The notes under the pieces: generated by a model
Seen by the model: the letters and a program-made list of their open reading frames with translations, nothing else
Databases searched by the model: none
Told to the model about the DNA's origin: nothing
NCBI GenBank assembly: GCA_964547985.1
Contig: CAZJPV010000005.1
Location: forward strand, 12,073 to 76,072
DNA length: 64,000 bases
Direction: 5' to 3'
DNA from: JAPLJU01 sp964547985
Lineage (GTDB): Bacteria > Desulfobacterota > Syntrophia > Syntrophales > UBA2192
Program-made: the position numbers and the translations under genes
Shown: piece by piece, positions 15,063-23,417 of the stretch
Position numbering within the stretch: position 1 is the first letter of the stretch
How the letters are laid out: each line of letters begins with the position of its first letter

Positions 15063-15593
15063 TTGGTCTCAACCATTCTGACACGGATGTTTCTCATCCG
15101 ATCCTGGATCGAGCGGACGGTGGCCGCCCACCAGAAAGAGGCGAGACCCGTCGCCGAGGTCATCGAGGCCTGCGGCTTTCAACGCCTGCCTGATTACTTC
15201 GGCGCGGCATTCCTTGACCGCGTCCAGTGCGTGTCAGTCGAACGGATCCCCTTGCCGCCGCTTACTTCCAGGGGGCTCAGGTCCCTCGGGGGCATCAGAA
15301 CGGCAAGAAGGTTTTCCGGCATCACGTACGGCGACACGTACTTCGTCGATCGGAAACGCGAGCAGAGCGAATCCTTGCACTTCCACGAGCTGATCCACGC
15401 GGTGCAGTGGGATTGCCTCGGTTTTGAGAAGTTTCTCCGGGCCTATGGCGTGGGGCTGGTGCGAAACGGTTATGCCCGAAACCCCCTCGAAATCATGGCT
15501 TACACCCACCAGCGCCGGTTCGAGACCGACCTCATTCCTTATCCCGCCGAGGCTGCAGTCCGTGCAGAGCTGGGATCGAAGTACTCGAAATAG
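15063..15593 (+). CDS. Putative HExxH zinc-metallopeptidase-like protein
   Basis: Up to 176 residues from a TTG with AGAGGA upstream; an ATG at 15087 is an alternative. The only strong motif is FHELIHAVQW (H108-E109-x-x-H112), the zinc-binding HExxH signature. Downstream NPLEIMAYTHQRRFE contains a conserved-looking Glu that may be the third ligand. There is no signal peptide. The family is not recognised beyond this gluzincin-like pattern, and activity is inferred. Confidence 0.6.
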   Translation: MVSTILTRMFLIRSWIERTVAAHQKEARPVAEVIEACGFQRLPDYFGAAFLDRVQCVSVERIPLPPLTSRGLRSLGGIRTARRFSGITYGDTYFVDRKREQSESLHFHELIHAVQWDCLGFEKFLRAYGVGLVRNGYARNPLEIMAYTHQRRFETDLIPYPAEAAVRAELGSKYSK

Positions 15594-15624
15594 AATGAGG
15601 GAAATCTCGGAGGCCGGCTTTGCT

Positions 15625-15773
15625 CATTTGATATCAGAGAAGAAATTACAGGGGATCCTCTTGTAACCACACCCCGCAAATCCCCAGTGTTTCTCCACAG
15701 GGTAAACAATCCACCAATATCATTGACATCTTTGCTGTAATTTATTATCCATCAAACGCTGATTCTCACCTGC
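15625..15773 (+). repeat. Imperfect direct repeat, left copy (upstream of the methyltransferase)
   Basis: About 150 bp that aligns by eye with 16857-16992. Shared blocks include CATTTGATAT, AGAGAAGAA, ATATCATTGACATCTT and AATTTATTAT. The copy includes TTGACA at 15723 and may carry a promoter for the methyltransferase. The remainder of 15594-15957 holds no gene. Confidence 0.6.
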
Positions 15774-15957
15774 GTTTCAGTGTTACGAACGGGCAGAGAA
15801 AGCTGAAATATGTGAACCCCGTCAGCTTTTTACTCATCTCATGTATCAAAAATAGAAAGTTGCAGTTTGGGGCTAGGGTTTAAAACGATCCAGGTGTATC
15901 ATCTACGGGCGATCGGAATATAAAAGGTGCTTAAAGCAATGGAAGGGAAAAGCCTGT

Positions 15958-16800
15958 TTGAAGAAAATGATTAAGGCGGGAAAAAGCGTAAAGAACGAGC
16001 ACTCCGTTGCCGGCGCAAAAGAGCCCCCGGAAATCTATTACGAGAAAGCCGAATACGCCCTTAAACTTTTAAAGGGTGATTGCATCGATATTTTGAATAA
16101 CCATTTCGAAGAAAATACCTTCGACATGATTTTTGCCGACCCCCCTTATTTTCTCTCCAATGGGGGGGTAACCTGTCATGCCGGGAAAATGGTTTCTGTA
16201 GATAAAGGCGGCTGGGATAAATCTAAAGGCGTGGTGGAAAATCATAGATTCAATATTGAATGGTTAAAGGCATGCCGAAGAGTCCTGAAGCCGAATGGGA
16301 CGATCTGGATATCCGGAACGACGCATGTTATTTATTCGATTGGTTTTGCGCTGCAGAGCCTGGGCTATAAGATATTGAATGATATCGTGTGGTATAAACC
16401 AAATGCGTCACCGAACCTTTCCTGCAGGTATTTTACTCATTCCACAGAAATTGTTTTGTGGGCAACTAAAAGCGAAGAAAGTAAACATCATTTTGATTAT
16501 CGATTAATGAAAGAGTTGAACAGGGGAAAGCAGATGAGGAACCTCTGGGAAATTCGTCCGCCGTCTGCTTCAGAAAAACATTTTGGCAAACACCCCACAC
16601 AAAAACCGTTAGAGCTTTTGAAACGAATTATTCTTGCTTCAACTGAAGCAGGAAGTCTTGTTCTGGATCCATTTTGCGGGAGTTCGACAACCGGCGTTGC
16701 CTGTGCTTTATTGGGCAGGCGATATGTCGGGATTGATCTGGAAGAACGATATCTCGATTTATCAAGAAGAAGGCTTGAAGAGGTGAGAAACCAGCCGTAA
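15958..16800 (+). CDS. Orphan adenine-N6 DNA methyltransferase (beta class, DpnA/M2.DpnII-like)
   Basis: 280 residues from a TTG (ATG at 15967 is an alternative). The catalytic motif IV DPPYFLSNGG (residues 61-70) precedes the SAM-binding motif I DPFCGSSTTGVA near the C-terminus, the order that defines beta-class amino-methyltransferases. DPPYFLSNGG followed by VSVDKGGWDKSKG resembles the DpnA subgroup, which methylates adenine in GATC-type sites; the recognition site here is inferred by similarity only. No restriction endonuclease gene adjoins it, so it is an orphan, perhaps epigenetic or a defence remnant. Lower GC than the following CoA-transferase genes and flanking direct repeats point to acquisition as a unit. 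Confidence 0.9.
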   Translation: MKKMIKAGKSVKNEHSVAGAKEPPEIYYEKAEYALKLLKGDCIDILNNHFEENTFDMIFADPPYFLSNGGVTCHAGKMVSVDKGGWDKSKGVVENHRFNIEWLKACRRVLKPNGTIWISGTTHVIYSIGFALQSLGYKILNDIVWYKPNASPNLSCRYFTHSTEIVLWATKSEESKHHFDYRLMKELNRGKQMRNLWEIRPPSASEKHFGKHPTQKPLELLKRIILASTEAGSLVLDPFCGSSTTGVACALLGRRYVGIDLEERYLDLSRRRLEEVRNQP

Positions 16801-16856
16801 TGATTTAATACCCAAGCATCTTGAATCTACCCAATTTATAGACCTCAGGCTTAGAC

Positions 16857-16992
16857 CATTTGATATTTTAGAGAAGAAGGTCCAGAAAACCTTTCATAAC
16901 CATTCACCGAATCTTCAGTTTTCCCCTCCAAGAAACAATTTATCTATATCATTGACATCTTAGCCACAATTTATTATCGATCAGTGTCTGAT
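16857..16992 (+). repeat. Imperfect direct repeat, right copy (downstream of the methyltransferase)
   Basis: This copy matches 15625-15773 over most of its length. It contains TTGACA (16952-16957) about 80 bp before the CoA-transferase start, with TTATCG 16 bp later as a possible -10, so it may supply that operon's promoter. Confidence 0.6.
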
Positions 16993-17033
16993 CAGGCAAT
17001 AGTGCAATGAAAGTAAATGTGAGGTCGATACCT

Positions 17034-17888
17034 ATGAAAGAGAAACTAATGACGGCAATCGAAGCGGCGCGTTTCGTTGAAAACGGGAGTCACCTGGGTG
17101 TCGGTGCCGGTATGGCGATGAACCCCATGCCCGTCGTGAGGGAGGTCATTAAAAGGGATGTCAGGGGACTTACACTGACCCCCGTCGTCACCGGGGGCTA
17201 TGTGGCGGATCTTCTCATTGGTGCCGGATGCGTTGAGACGGTCCAGTTTCCCCAGATTGTCATGGATGAGTTCGGTCTTGCGCCCAAGTTCAGAAAAAAG
17301 GCGGAAAAGGGCGAGCTCAAGTACCTGGAAACCATGTGAGCCTCCCTCCTCCTCGGGCTCCAGGCTGGGGCCTACAATCTCCCCTTCATTCCCGTCCTTG
17401 GCCTTCTGGGGACGGACTACATGAAAATACGGCCTGACCTCAAGACAATGAAAGACCCCTATTCAGGCCATGAATACGTTGTGATTCCCCCGATTATTCC
17501 CGACGTGGCCATTATCCATGCCACAAAGGGAGACCGCTTCGGGGGTGTCACGACCTTCAGTATGCGAAATGACTTGCTCCTGGCCCGGGCCGCAAAGAAA
17601 ACCATTGCCGTCATCGAGGAACTTCTCGAGCCGGATGAGGTCCTGCCGGCACGTAACGAGGTCTATATTGCCCCCGTTCATGTCGATGCCGTCGTGCTTG
17701 CACCGCGGGGCGCGCATCCCACGGGTTGTCCCGGAAAATACGACGTTGACGGGGCCCACATCAAAGCGTACATGGCGGCGGCAAAGGATGACAAGTCTTT
17801 CAGGCAATACCTGGACACCTATATCTACGGGCCGAAGGACCATAACGATTATCTCAAGAAAGTGGGGTTGGGAGATTATGGAAAATAA
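17034..17888 (+). CDS. CoA-transferase alpha subunit, interrupted by in-frame TGA at 17337
   Basis: Family I CoA-transferase alpha subunit (GctA/IpdA type), 284 residues if the TGA is read through. It starts at ATG 17034 with GAGGT upstream. SHLGVGAGMAMNPMPVVREV is the glycine-rich CoA-site loop. TGA falls as codon 102 after KYLETM and the same frame continues without a break as ASLLLGLQAGAYNLPFIPV to the natural end. The interruption therefore removes nothing but one residue. It may be a nonsense mutation, a sequencing error, or selenocysteine: a hairpin (GGCUCC, loop AGGCU, GGGGCC) starts its loop 22 nt after the UGA. These enzymes move CoA between acids and acyl-CoA. The beta gene overlaps by 11 bases. 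Confidence 0.8.
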
Positions 17889-18615
17889 GGCGACGGATCC
17901 TGTCGTGAGAATGATAGTGGCCATTTCGAAGATTCTCAAGAATGGCGAGTGGGTTGCCGCGGGGACGCTCTCCCCGATTCCGGTGGCAGGCTGTATCCTG
18001 GCGAAACACACCCATGCGCCGGACATCACGTCCATTTTTTTCGGTGACCCGGCCGACCGAATGGGGGATGGCCTCTTTGAGCTCTTCGGGCTCGTCCAGA
18101 AGGGAAAGATTGACGTTTTCTTCCTTTCCGGGGCGCAGATCGATCAGCAGGGGAACATCAACCTGATCTGCATCGGGGATTATATGAAGCCGAAGGTCAG
18201 GCTTCCAGGGGGCGCGGCCTCCAACATGCTCTACGCCATGAGCAGGCGGACCATTCTCTTCACCACCACCCACACCAGGAATCTTTTCGTTCAAAAGGCC
18301 GATTTTGTGAACGCAACCGCCTTCGATGGCGCGGTCAAGACACCCTGGAGGCGTGGGGGGTTGAGCCATGTGGTCACTCCGCTTGGCATCATGAGGTTCG
18401 ACACCCAGATAAATAAAATCGTCCTGGACTCCGTCTTTCCCGGCATCTCTGTTGACACCGCCGTGGAGAACACGGGATTCGACCTGGGCATAGGAAAGAG
18501 AACCATCCCGACCATCGAGCCGGTGCGTGAGGAAGAATTGAGGATTCTCAAAGAGGTTGTGGCTAAAGAGATGAGGGCTATTTACCCTGTCTTTACTGAA
18601 AAGCTCTGGGGCTAA
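17878..18615 (+). CDS. CoA-transferase beta subunit
   Basis: 245 residues from ATG 17878, overlapping the alpha stop by 11 bases, so the two subunits are translationally coupled. It matches the GctB/IpdB side of family I CoA-transferases: AAGTLSPIPVAGCILAKHTHAPD, GAQIDQQGNINLICIGDY and GGAASNMLYAMSRRT. At the place where GctB has its catalytic Glu, this protein shows no obvious Glu, as in IpdB-like enzymes, so activity as a transferase or a hydrolase/lyase is open. It probably acts with the acyl-CoA dehydrogenase that follows after 44 bp. Confidence 0.85.
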   Translation: MENKATDPVVRMIVAISKILKNGEWVAAGTLSPIPVAGCILAKHTHAPDITSIFFGDPADRMGDGLFELFGLVQKGKIDVFFLSGAQIDQQGNINLICIGDYMKPKVRLPGGAASNMLYAMSRRTILFTTTHTRNLFVQKADFVNATAFDGAVKTPWRRGGLSHVVTPLGIMRFDTQINKIVLDSVFPGISVDTAVENTGFDLGIGKRTIPTIEPVREEELRILKEVVAKEMRAIYPVFTEKLWG

Positions 18616-18659
18616 GTCCTGTCGGCGACAAGGAAACGAGATGAGGGTCAGGAGGCATT

Positions 18660-19799
18660 ATGGATTTCAAATTAACGGAGGAGCAGGAACTCATCCGCAA
18701 GAATATGCGGGAGTTTGCCATGAAGCACGTCGATCCCATCGCGGCGGAGATCGATGAAAATGAGCGCCACCCCACGGAGGTTTTCGAGAAACTGGCTGAA
18801 GGGGGCTGGATGGGCATCCCCATCCCGCAGAAGTACGGCGGCGCCGGTTCGGATTTCCTGACGCACATCGTCGCCGTGGAAGAGCTCTGCAGGGTCTGCG
18901 CCTCCACGGGGCTGACCATGTCGTTCCAGTCCGGCATCCTGGGCACGCTGATCAAGGATTTCGGAACCGAAGCGCAGAGGCAAAAGTATGTGGTTCCCAT
19001 AGCCCGCGGGCAGCACCTCGGGGCATTCTGTCTGACGGAGCCGGGCGCCGGCACCGACATGATGGCGGCGACGACCACCGCCGTCCGGGAGGGCGACCAT
19101 TATGTCCTCAACGGCACGAAAACATACATCAGCAACGGCCCACTGGCGGACATGTACCTCGTCTTCTGCTGGACGGACAAAAAGGCGGGAAGAAAAGGGA
19201 TGAGCGCGTTCATCGTCCCCAAAGGTAACCCGGGGCTCAAGCCGGGCGTGCATTTCAGGAAGATGGGTCTGAGGTCCTCCCAGACATCGGAGGTTTTCTT
19301 CAAGGACTGCCGCGTCCCCGCAGAAAGCCTGCTCGGGGAAGAGGGCAGGGGCATTGCCATGGCCATGACCGGGCTCGATCACGCCAGGGTCGGCGCGGCC
19401 GCAGTGTGCGTCGGAATTCTTCAGGCGGCCCTCGATGAATCCATCAGGTATTCCAAAGAGAGGGTCCAGTTCGGCAGCCCCATCTCGAAGCAACAGGCCA
19501 TTGCCTGGATGATCGCCGACATGGCTACGGATTTAAATGCCGCAAGGTTTCTCACCTACCATGCCGCCTGGCTGAAGGACCAGAAAAAACCTTTCACCAC
19601 CGAGTCCGCCATGGCCAAGCTCTTTGGCTCGGAAAAGGCCATGTATCATACCACCAAGGCGGTCCAGATCCACGGTGGGTATGGTTATGTCAAGGGCGCG
19701 AAGGTGGAACGGCTGATGCGTGACGCCAAGGTCACCGAAATCTTTGACGGCACATCGGAAGCCCAGCGGATGGTGATCTCCTTTAATGTTCTCCGCTGA
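18660..19799 (+). CDS. Acyl-CoA dehydrogenase with Asp at the usual catalytic Glu position
   Basis: 379 residues, normal length for the family; FAD enzyme that oxidises acyl-CoA to enoyl-CoA and passes electrons to ETF. Visible motifs: FCLTEPGAGTDMMAA (FAD/substrate), TYISNGPLADMY, ERVQFGSPISKQQA, and the C-terminal FDGTSEAQRMVIS. In medium- and short-chain members the catalytic base is Glu in YEGTSEIQ; here it is D363. Glu-to-Asp at the base is unusual and may alter chain type or reaction, or the base may lie elsewhere, as in isovaleryl-CoA dehydrogenase. It follows the CoA-transferase pair on the same strand, suggesting activation and oxidation of one acid. RBS AGGAGG precedes ATG 18660. 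Confidence 0.92.
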   Translation: MDFKLTEEQELIRKNMREFAMKHVDPIAAEIDENERHPTEVFEKLAEGGWMGIPIPQKYGGAGSDFLTHIVAVEELCRVCASTGLTMSFQSGILGTLIKDFGTEAQRQKYVVPIARGQHLGAFCLTEPGAGTDMMAATTTAVREGDHYVLNGTKTYISNGPLADMYLVFCWTDKKAGRKGMSAFIVPKGNPGLKPGVHFRKMGLRSSQTSEVFFKDCRVPAESLLGEEGRGIAMAMTGLDHARVGAAAVCVGILQAALDESIRYSKERVQFGSPISKQQAIAWMIADMATDLNAARFLTYHAAWLKDQKKPFTTESAMAKLFGSEKAMYHTTKAVQIHGGYGYVKGAKVERLMRDAKVTEIFDGTSEAQRMVISFNVLR

Positions 19800-19847
19800 T
19801 CATCGACCTGCCGGGGTATTACAAAGTCAGGTTCGATCATTAACTAA

Positions 19848-20018
19848 AAAGGGGGCCGTCATGGTGGAAGACTGGCTGGCCAATGCGGCGAATGCGCTTT
19901 GTGCCCGACCTGCCGGGGCTGCCGCGCAGTAGCTTACGCGCACAGCAAGGCCCGTGGCCGGGCGGACCTCTTCGCCGACGACCCTCAGTGCTGGCGCATC
20001 ACGGGGACAAAAGGATGA
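19848..20018 (+). pseudogene. C-terminal remnant of a radical SAM/SPASM protein
   Basis: The open frame 19848-20018 reads CGECALCPTCRGCRAVAYA, then DLFADDPQCWRI, and stops. This is the Cys-rich auxiliary-cluster tail of SPASM-type radical SAM proteins (AhbC/AhbD/NirJ-like, usually CxxC...CxGCR.RAY...DPLC). There is no start codon or SAM domain upstream, where the acyl-CoA dehydrogenase ends 48 bp away, so it is a deletion remnant. The rest of 19800-20172 shows no gene. Confidence 0.65.
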
Positions 20019-20172
20019 CCTGCGGTGAAAAGAAAGGAAATATCTTATAGTTTGGAAGTCAGGACTTACGTTTACTAAAGCTGTCGAGAATGCTCAGGTA
20101 TAGTCTAAGGTTTATTTCTGTTCTATCGGCATTCAACAGGTATATGGAACACAGGATAGAAGGAGGGAGTTC

Positions 20173-20640
20173 ATGTCACTATTTGGAATCCAAATTACCC
20201 TGATGGTTCACGTCCTGTTCGGCGTGCTGGGGATCATGCTAGCGGTAGCTCTTCTCGTGTATGTCTTGAATGCGAACGAGAAGAACATCCCCAGGATCCG
20301 AAGGCTGAGCCTTTACACGGCTCTGTCCATAACCCTTTCCTATGTCATCGGCGGTTGGTGGTATGTGGCCCACTATTACCCCGAAAGGGACATCATCCGC
20401 GGCGGCGCATGGAAGTGGGCGCACACATTCTTCATGGAGTTCAAAGAGCACTTGTTTTTCTTACTGCTGTTCCTGAGCATTCTTCTGCCGATCATCGCTT
20501 ACCGGAACGACTTGATGATCCCTGAAAACCGTCGGCTCATGCTCATCGTCACCTGGCTGATCATTCTCATCGGTCTTGTTACGGACGGATCGGGAGCAAT
20601 TATCAGCAGGGGTGTCATTGTAGGATATATGGGGAGGTAA
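20173..20640 (+). CDS. Four-helix membrane protein, possibly heme-binding
   Basis: 155 residues with four transmembrane segments (LMVHVLFGVLGIMLAVALLVYV; TALSITLSYVIGGWWYVAHYY; EHLFFLLLFLSILLPIIAY; MLIVTWLIILIGLVTDGSGA). Histidines sit at membrane edges (MVHV, VAHYY, KWAHTF, KEHLFF), which would allow b-heme ligation, but this is inference. RBS AGGAGGGAG precedes the ATG. It is followed after 5 bp by a second small membrane protein and they form a two-gene unit. Family not recognised. Confidence 0.7.
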   Translation: MSLFGIQITLMVHVLFGVLGIMLAVALLVYVLNANEKNIPRIRRLSLYTALSITLSYVIGGWWYVAHYYPERDIIRGGAWKWAHTFFMEFKEHLFFLLLFLSILLPIIAYRNDLMIPENRRLMLIVTWLIILIGLVTDGSGAIISRGVIVGYMGR

Positions 20641-20645
20641 GGGCC

Positions 20646-20957
20646 ATGACGAACTCGAAACTGGATAAACCAACGATCGGTTTCGGCCTTTCCGTGGCCG
20701 TGGTGAGCATTCTCAATACGCTGCTGGTCATCTTCAAGGAACTGACGCCAACCTTCAAGAAGGCTATGGCCGATGCAACGGGGCATCACTGGACAACCCA
20801 TGGAGTGATCGTCATCGGGCTGTTCATCGTGCTGGGCTTCGTCTTCTCCAGCATGGCCAAGCCCGAGTCCTGGGGTGCAGACAAGCTGGGAAAAGCAATC
20901 CTCTGGTCCGTCATCATTGGGGGTGGCGCCCTTGCGGCCTTCTACATGCTTCACTGA
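20646..20957 (+). CDS. Small membrane protein, partner of the preceding gene
   Basis: 103 residues, three hydrophobic segments (GFGLSVAVVSILNTLLVIF, GVIVIGLFIVLGFVF, AILWSVIIGGGALAAFYML) with GHHWTTHG on a loop that could bind metal or heme. It starts 5 bp after the previous stop with GGGAGG in the overlap region. No family recognised; probably a membrane subunit of the same complex. Confidence 0.65.
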   Translation: MTNSKLDKPTIGFGLSVAVVSILNTLLVIFKELTPTFKKAMADATGHHWTTHGVIVIGLFIVLGFVFSSMAKPESWGADKLGKAILWSVIIGGGALAAFYMLH

Positions 20958-21057
20958 TCCGCAAGAAAAAGGCATGCCACTTCATTGAATGTCACCGATG
21001 CGACAGTTGCCGCTTCTTCGAACGAAGAGGTTGTCTATAAATGGCGGGAGGATTATG

Positions 21058-21192
21058 ATGCTAAGGTTCATATTCTCGATCCTCGTCTCATCGATCATCA
21101 CCACGCCTGTCGTCTTTGTCCCTGTGCCAATCATTACCAATCCTCAGGATGGTCCAATGATGAAATCGATCATCGCACGACCGGATAAATGA
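21058..21192 (+). CDS. Possible 44-residue hydrophobic peptide
   Basis: ATG with GGGAGGATT directly upstream. The N-terminus MLRFIFSILVSSIITTPVVF is signal- or anchor-like and the tail is basic (KSIIARPDK). Nothing else in 20958-21545 codes convincingly. A GTG frame with AGGAGG at about 21310 begins VYTCPMHPW, which looks like the start of a heavy-metal-binding CPMHP domain that soon terminates. Confidence 0.3.
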   Translation: MLRFIFSILVSSIITTPVVFVPVPIITNPQDGPMMKSIIARPDK

Positions 21193-21545
21193 ATAACCCG
21201 CTATAATCATCAAGCCTGAAATATGGTGTTAAAAATTATCTTTCCGATATCCCGGTCAATCGCTACCTGTAATTCTGAAAGGAGATTCAGGAGGTCGAAG
21301 TGTATACCTGCCCCATGCATCCCTGGCAAAACCCATCCTTTTCCTGACGGCCGTCTAAGGTATTTACACTGTTTTAATCAGTCTTTTTATGATTGTCATT
21401 TTTTTGCCAGCAGATAAATATAATAATTGAAAAAGCGGAATGAACCCGGAGGCGATTCGCAAACTCTTTGCGAGGCCGATTCATGAGGCAGACCTCGAGG
21501 GTTTAGCCGGGGGAGTTGATTCGAATACCAGGGGAGGTTGATCTT

Positions 21546-21758
21546 ATGGCAAAAGCAAAAGAAGGAGATCTGTACCGGTGCGAGGAGTGTGGGATGGTTG
21601 TCTGTGTTGAAGACCCCTGCGGCTGCAGCACATGCGACTTGATCTGTTGTGACGTCCCGATGACAAGAAAAGCGGGCACTGCAAAAACCGCAAGAAAAAA
21701 GAAAGCTGCATTGAAAACAAGGGGTGCCACCAACAAGGCAAGGGCCGCCAGGAAATAG
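21546..21758 (+). CDS. Desulforedoxin-like iron protein with a basic histone-like tail
   Basis: 70 residues from ATG 21546 (GGGGAGG upstream). The N-terminal 35 residues match the FeCys4 domain of desulfoferrodoxin: YRCEECGMVVCVEDPCGCS, followed by CCDVPM. The catalytic superoxide reductase domain is absent. Instead the C-terminal 30 residues are Lys/Arg/Ala-rich (RKKKAALKTRGATNKARAA), like the tails of bacterial H1-type proteins. It may be a small redox or metal protein that binds DNA or RNA; this is inference from composition. Confidence 0.75.
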   Translation: MAKAKEGDLYRCEECGMVVCVEDPCGCSTCDLICCDVPMTRKAGTAKTARKKKAALKTRGATNKARAARK

Positions 21759-22034
21759 GTGATCCCCGGATCGGGTATAGGGCGCGAACGAATAGATACC
21801 GACTCAACACGTACATGAGCAATAGGCGACCGCGATTGTCCGGCAAGGCCGTCAGGGGATCTGTTTGTCAACGAGCGGCATCTCAACTTTATGCAGACAG
21901 GCATTCAGGCCGCGAAATTTTAACTCCAAACAAGGGTCCTGGAGATGAGCAGATGAGCCCCCTGAAGAAGGCAACGCGGAAAGAAATTGCGGCTTGCGAG
22001 AAGTCGCCAAATTCCCTGATCGGAGAGTGCACTT

Positions 22035-22421
22035 ATGAATTGGCTCAAAAAGTACACGGACTATGCTTATGCCCTGTTGCGTATGATAACGGGGTTCATG
22101 TTCACGTTCCACGGTGCCCAGAAAATTCTGAGGGTGCTGTCAGAATTCCAGCCACCGGTAGGGTCCCAGCTCTGGTTCGGCGGAATCATCGAACTCCTGT
22201 GCGGGCTGGCGGTGATGCTGGGATTTAAAACGCGCGAGGCGGCTTTCCTCTGCAGCGGCACGATGGCCGTGGCTTATTTTCAATACCACTGGAAGTTCCA
22301 GATGGGACCCCAGTTCTTTCCGGCAATCAACAAAGGCGAATTGGCAGCTCTCTACAGTTTTGTTTTCCTCTACCTTGCCTGTCGGGGAGGGGTGAAATGG
22401 TGCCTGGACAAAATAGATTAA
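22035..22421 (+). CDS. DoxX-family membrane protein
   Basis: 128 residues with four transmembrane helices: YALLRMITGFMFTFHGAQKIL, the DoxX signature with its conserved HGxxK, then LWFGGIIELLCGLAVMLGF, AAFLCSGTMAVAYFQYHW and LYSFVFLYLACRG. DoxX-like proteins are quinone-linked or redox-associated membrane proteins of varied role. No partner oxidoreductase subunit is adjacent; a DsrE-like exported protein follows 37 bp downstream and may be cotranscribed. The 276 bp before it hold no convincing gene. Confidence 0.85.
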   Translation: MNWLKKYTDYAYALLRMITGFMFTFHGAQKILRVLSEFQPPVGSQLWFGGIIELLCGLAVMLGFKTREAAFLCSGTMAVAYFQYHWKFQMGPQFFPAINKGELAALYSFVFLYLACRGGVKWCLDKID

Positions 22422-22458
22422 TAACCTGAAAAACAATCTAGAAAAGGAGGAAGGAGCC

Positions 22459-22965
22459 ATGAAAAGATCAGTGGGACTCACAATCATGAGTGTATTTCTC
22501 ACGCTGTGTCTCATCATAGTAACTGCTGAAAATATTTGCAGTGAAGAGTACAGCACTTTGAAAGGTCTGAAATCCGTTAAGGCGGTATTCGATTTCGAAT
22601 TAGGAAACCCACAGAGCGCATTGCTGCATCTCCAGGTCGTTCACCAGACTTTCAAGGATAAAAACATATGGATAGGAAAGAAGAAGCCGAATATTGTGGT
22701 TGTTTTCATCGGTCCTTCTGTAAAGCTGGCATCCACAAACAGGGATGGTTTTACTGCTGAGGATCAGAAAATCCTCAATGAGTATGCAAGCACTGTATCG
22801 GCAATGGCAAAGGACGGGATCCAGTTTGAAATTTGTCTTATTGCCGTTAAGGTTGCTGGCGTGGAGCCGTCCTCGATCTTACCGGAGATCAAGCAGGTCG
22901 GCAATGGATGGATTTCCCTGATCGGATATGAGGCTAAGGGCTACGCCTTAGTCCCTGTCATTTGA
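22459..22965 (+). CDS. Exported DsrE/F-like protein
   Basis: 168 residues with a signal peptide (LTIMSVFLTLCLIIVTAENICS) and a DsrE-like alpha/beta domain: KAVFDFELGNPQSALLHLQVVHQTF, NIVVVFIGPSVKLAS, then MAKDGIQFEICLIAVKVAGV and GWISLIGYEAKGYALVPV. DsrE proteins carry sulfur on a conserved Cys. Here the Cys is in FEICLIA, a plausible active residue, but its sulfur function is inferred. RBS AAGGAGG lies upstream. A strong terminator follows. Confidence 0.8.
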   Translation: MKRSVGLTIMSVFLTLCLIIVTAENICSEEYSTLKGLKSVKAVFDFELGNPQSALLHLQVVHQTFKDKNIWIGKKKPNIVVVFIGPSVKLASTNRDGFTAEDQKILNEYASTVSAMAKDGIQFEICLIAVKVAGVEPSSILPEIKQVGNGWISLIGYEAKGYALVPVI

Positions 22966-22994
22966 GAAGAAGCGGTCACAATGAAAGCCGCAAA

Positions 22995-23032
22995 GAAAAC
23001 GCCCGCTGGACTGAAACCCCGCGGGCGTTTTC
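22995..23032 (+). terminator. Rho-independent terminator after the DsrE-like gene
   Basis: GAAAACGCCCGC and GCGGGCGTTTTC form a 12-bp perfect stem. It ends the DoxX-DsrE transcript. From 23033 to 23417 no gene is supported; a 30-residue hydrophobic minus-strand frame at 23226-23315 is possible but unsupported. Confidence 0.85.
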
Positions 23033-23417
23033 TACTGTGACGGCTGAATCTTACTGACGTTTCGATGCTACCCCATTTATACATCGATCGTGTTTTTTGT
23101 TCTCCTTACCCCCTTTCTCTCTGTAGCCTTTTTAGGTTATTTGGAGCAGCCAGAGTTTGAACTCCACCTGGTCATACTTAACAGCTGTGCTGAAAAAACC
23201 AGCTGTTGACCGCGCACTTCAGGAATCAGATTTCAAAAGCGGTTCGAATCAGCTCAACAAGCACACCGAGAGCCGTAACGATGACAAGAAAGATTGTCGA
23301 AAATAAACAATCTTCCATGGTTTTCTGTCGCCTGATCAACCTTGTTTTTAATTTTGCATAAAATGGCGAACAAGGGAATCGGGCGATCCCCCATTTTGCA
23401 CTTCGTATTTCCTTACG

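Noticed and set aside
21310..21360. Heavy-metal-binding CPMHP peptide start with AGGAGG
   Set aside because: Only VYTCPMHPW matches; it stops after 16 codons, so at most a remnant.
21815..22228. 137-codon plus-strand frame overlapping the DoxX gene
   Set aside because: Lies over the DoxX coding sequence in another frame; no RBS and atypical Arg/Cys-rich composition.
23226..23260. GGTTCGAATC resembling a tRNA T-loop
   Set aside because: No acceptor or anticodon stem can be built around it.
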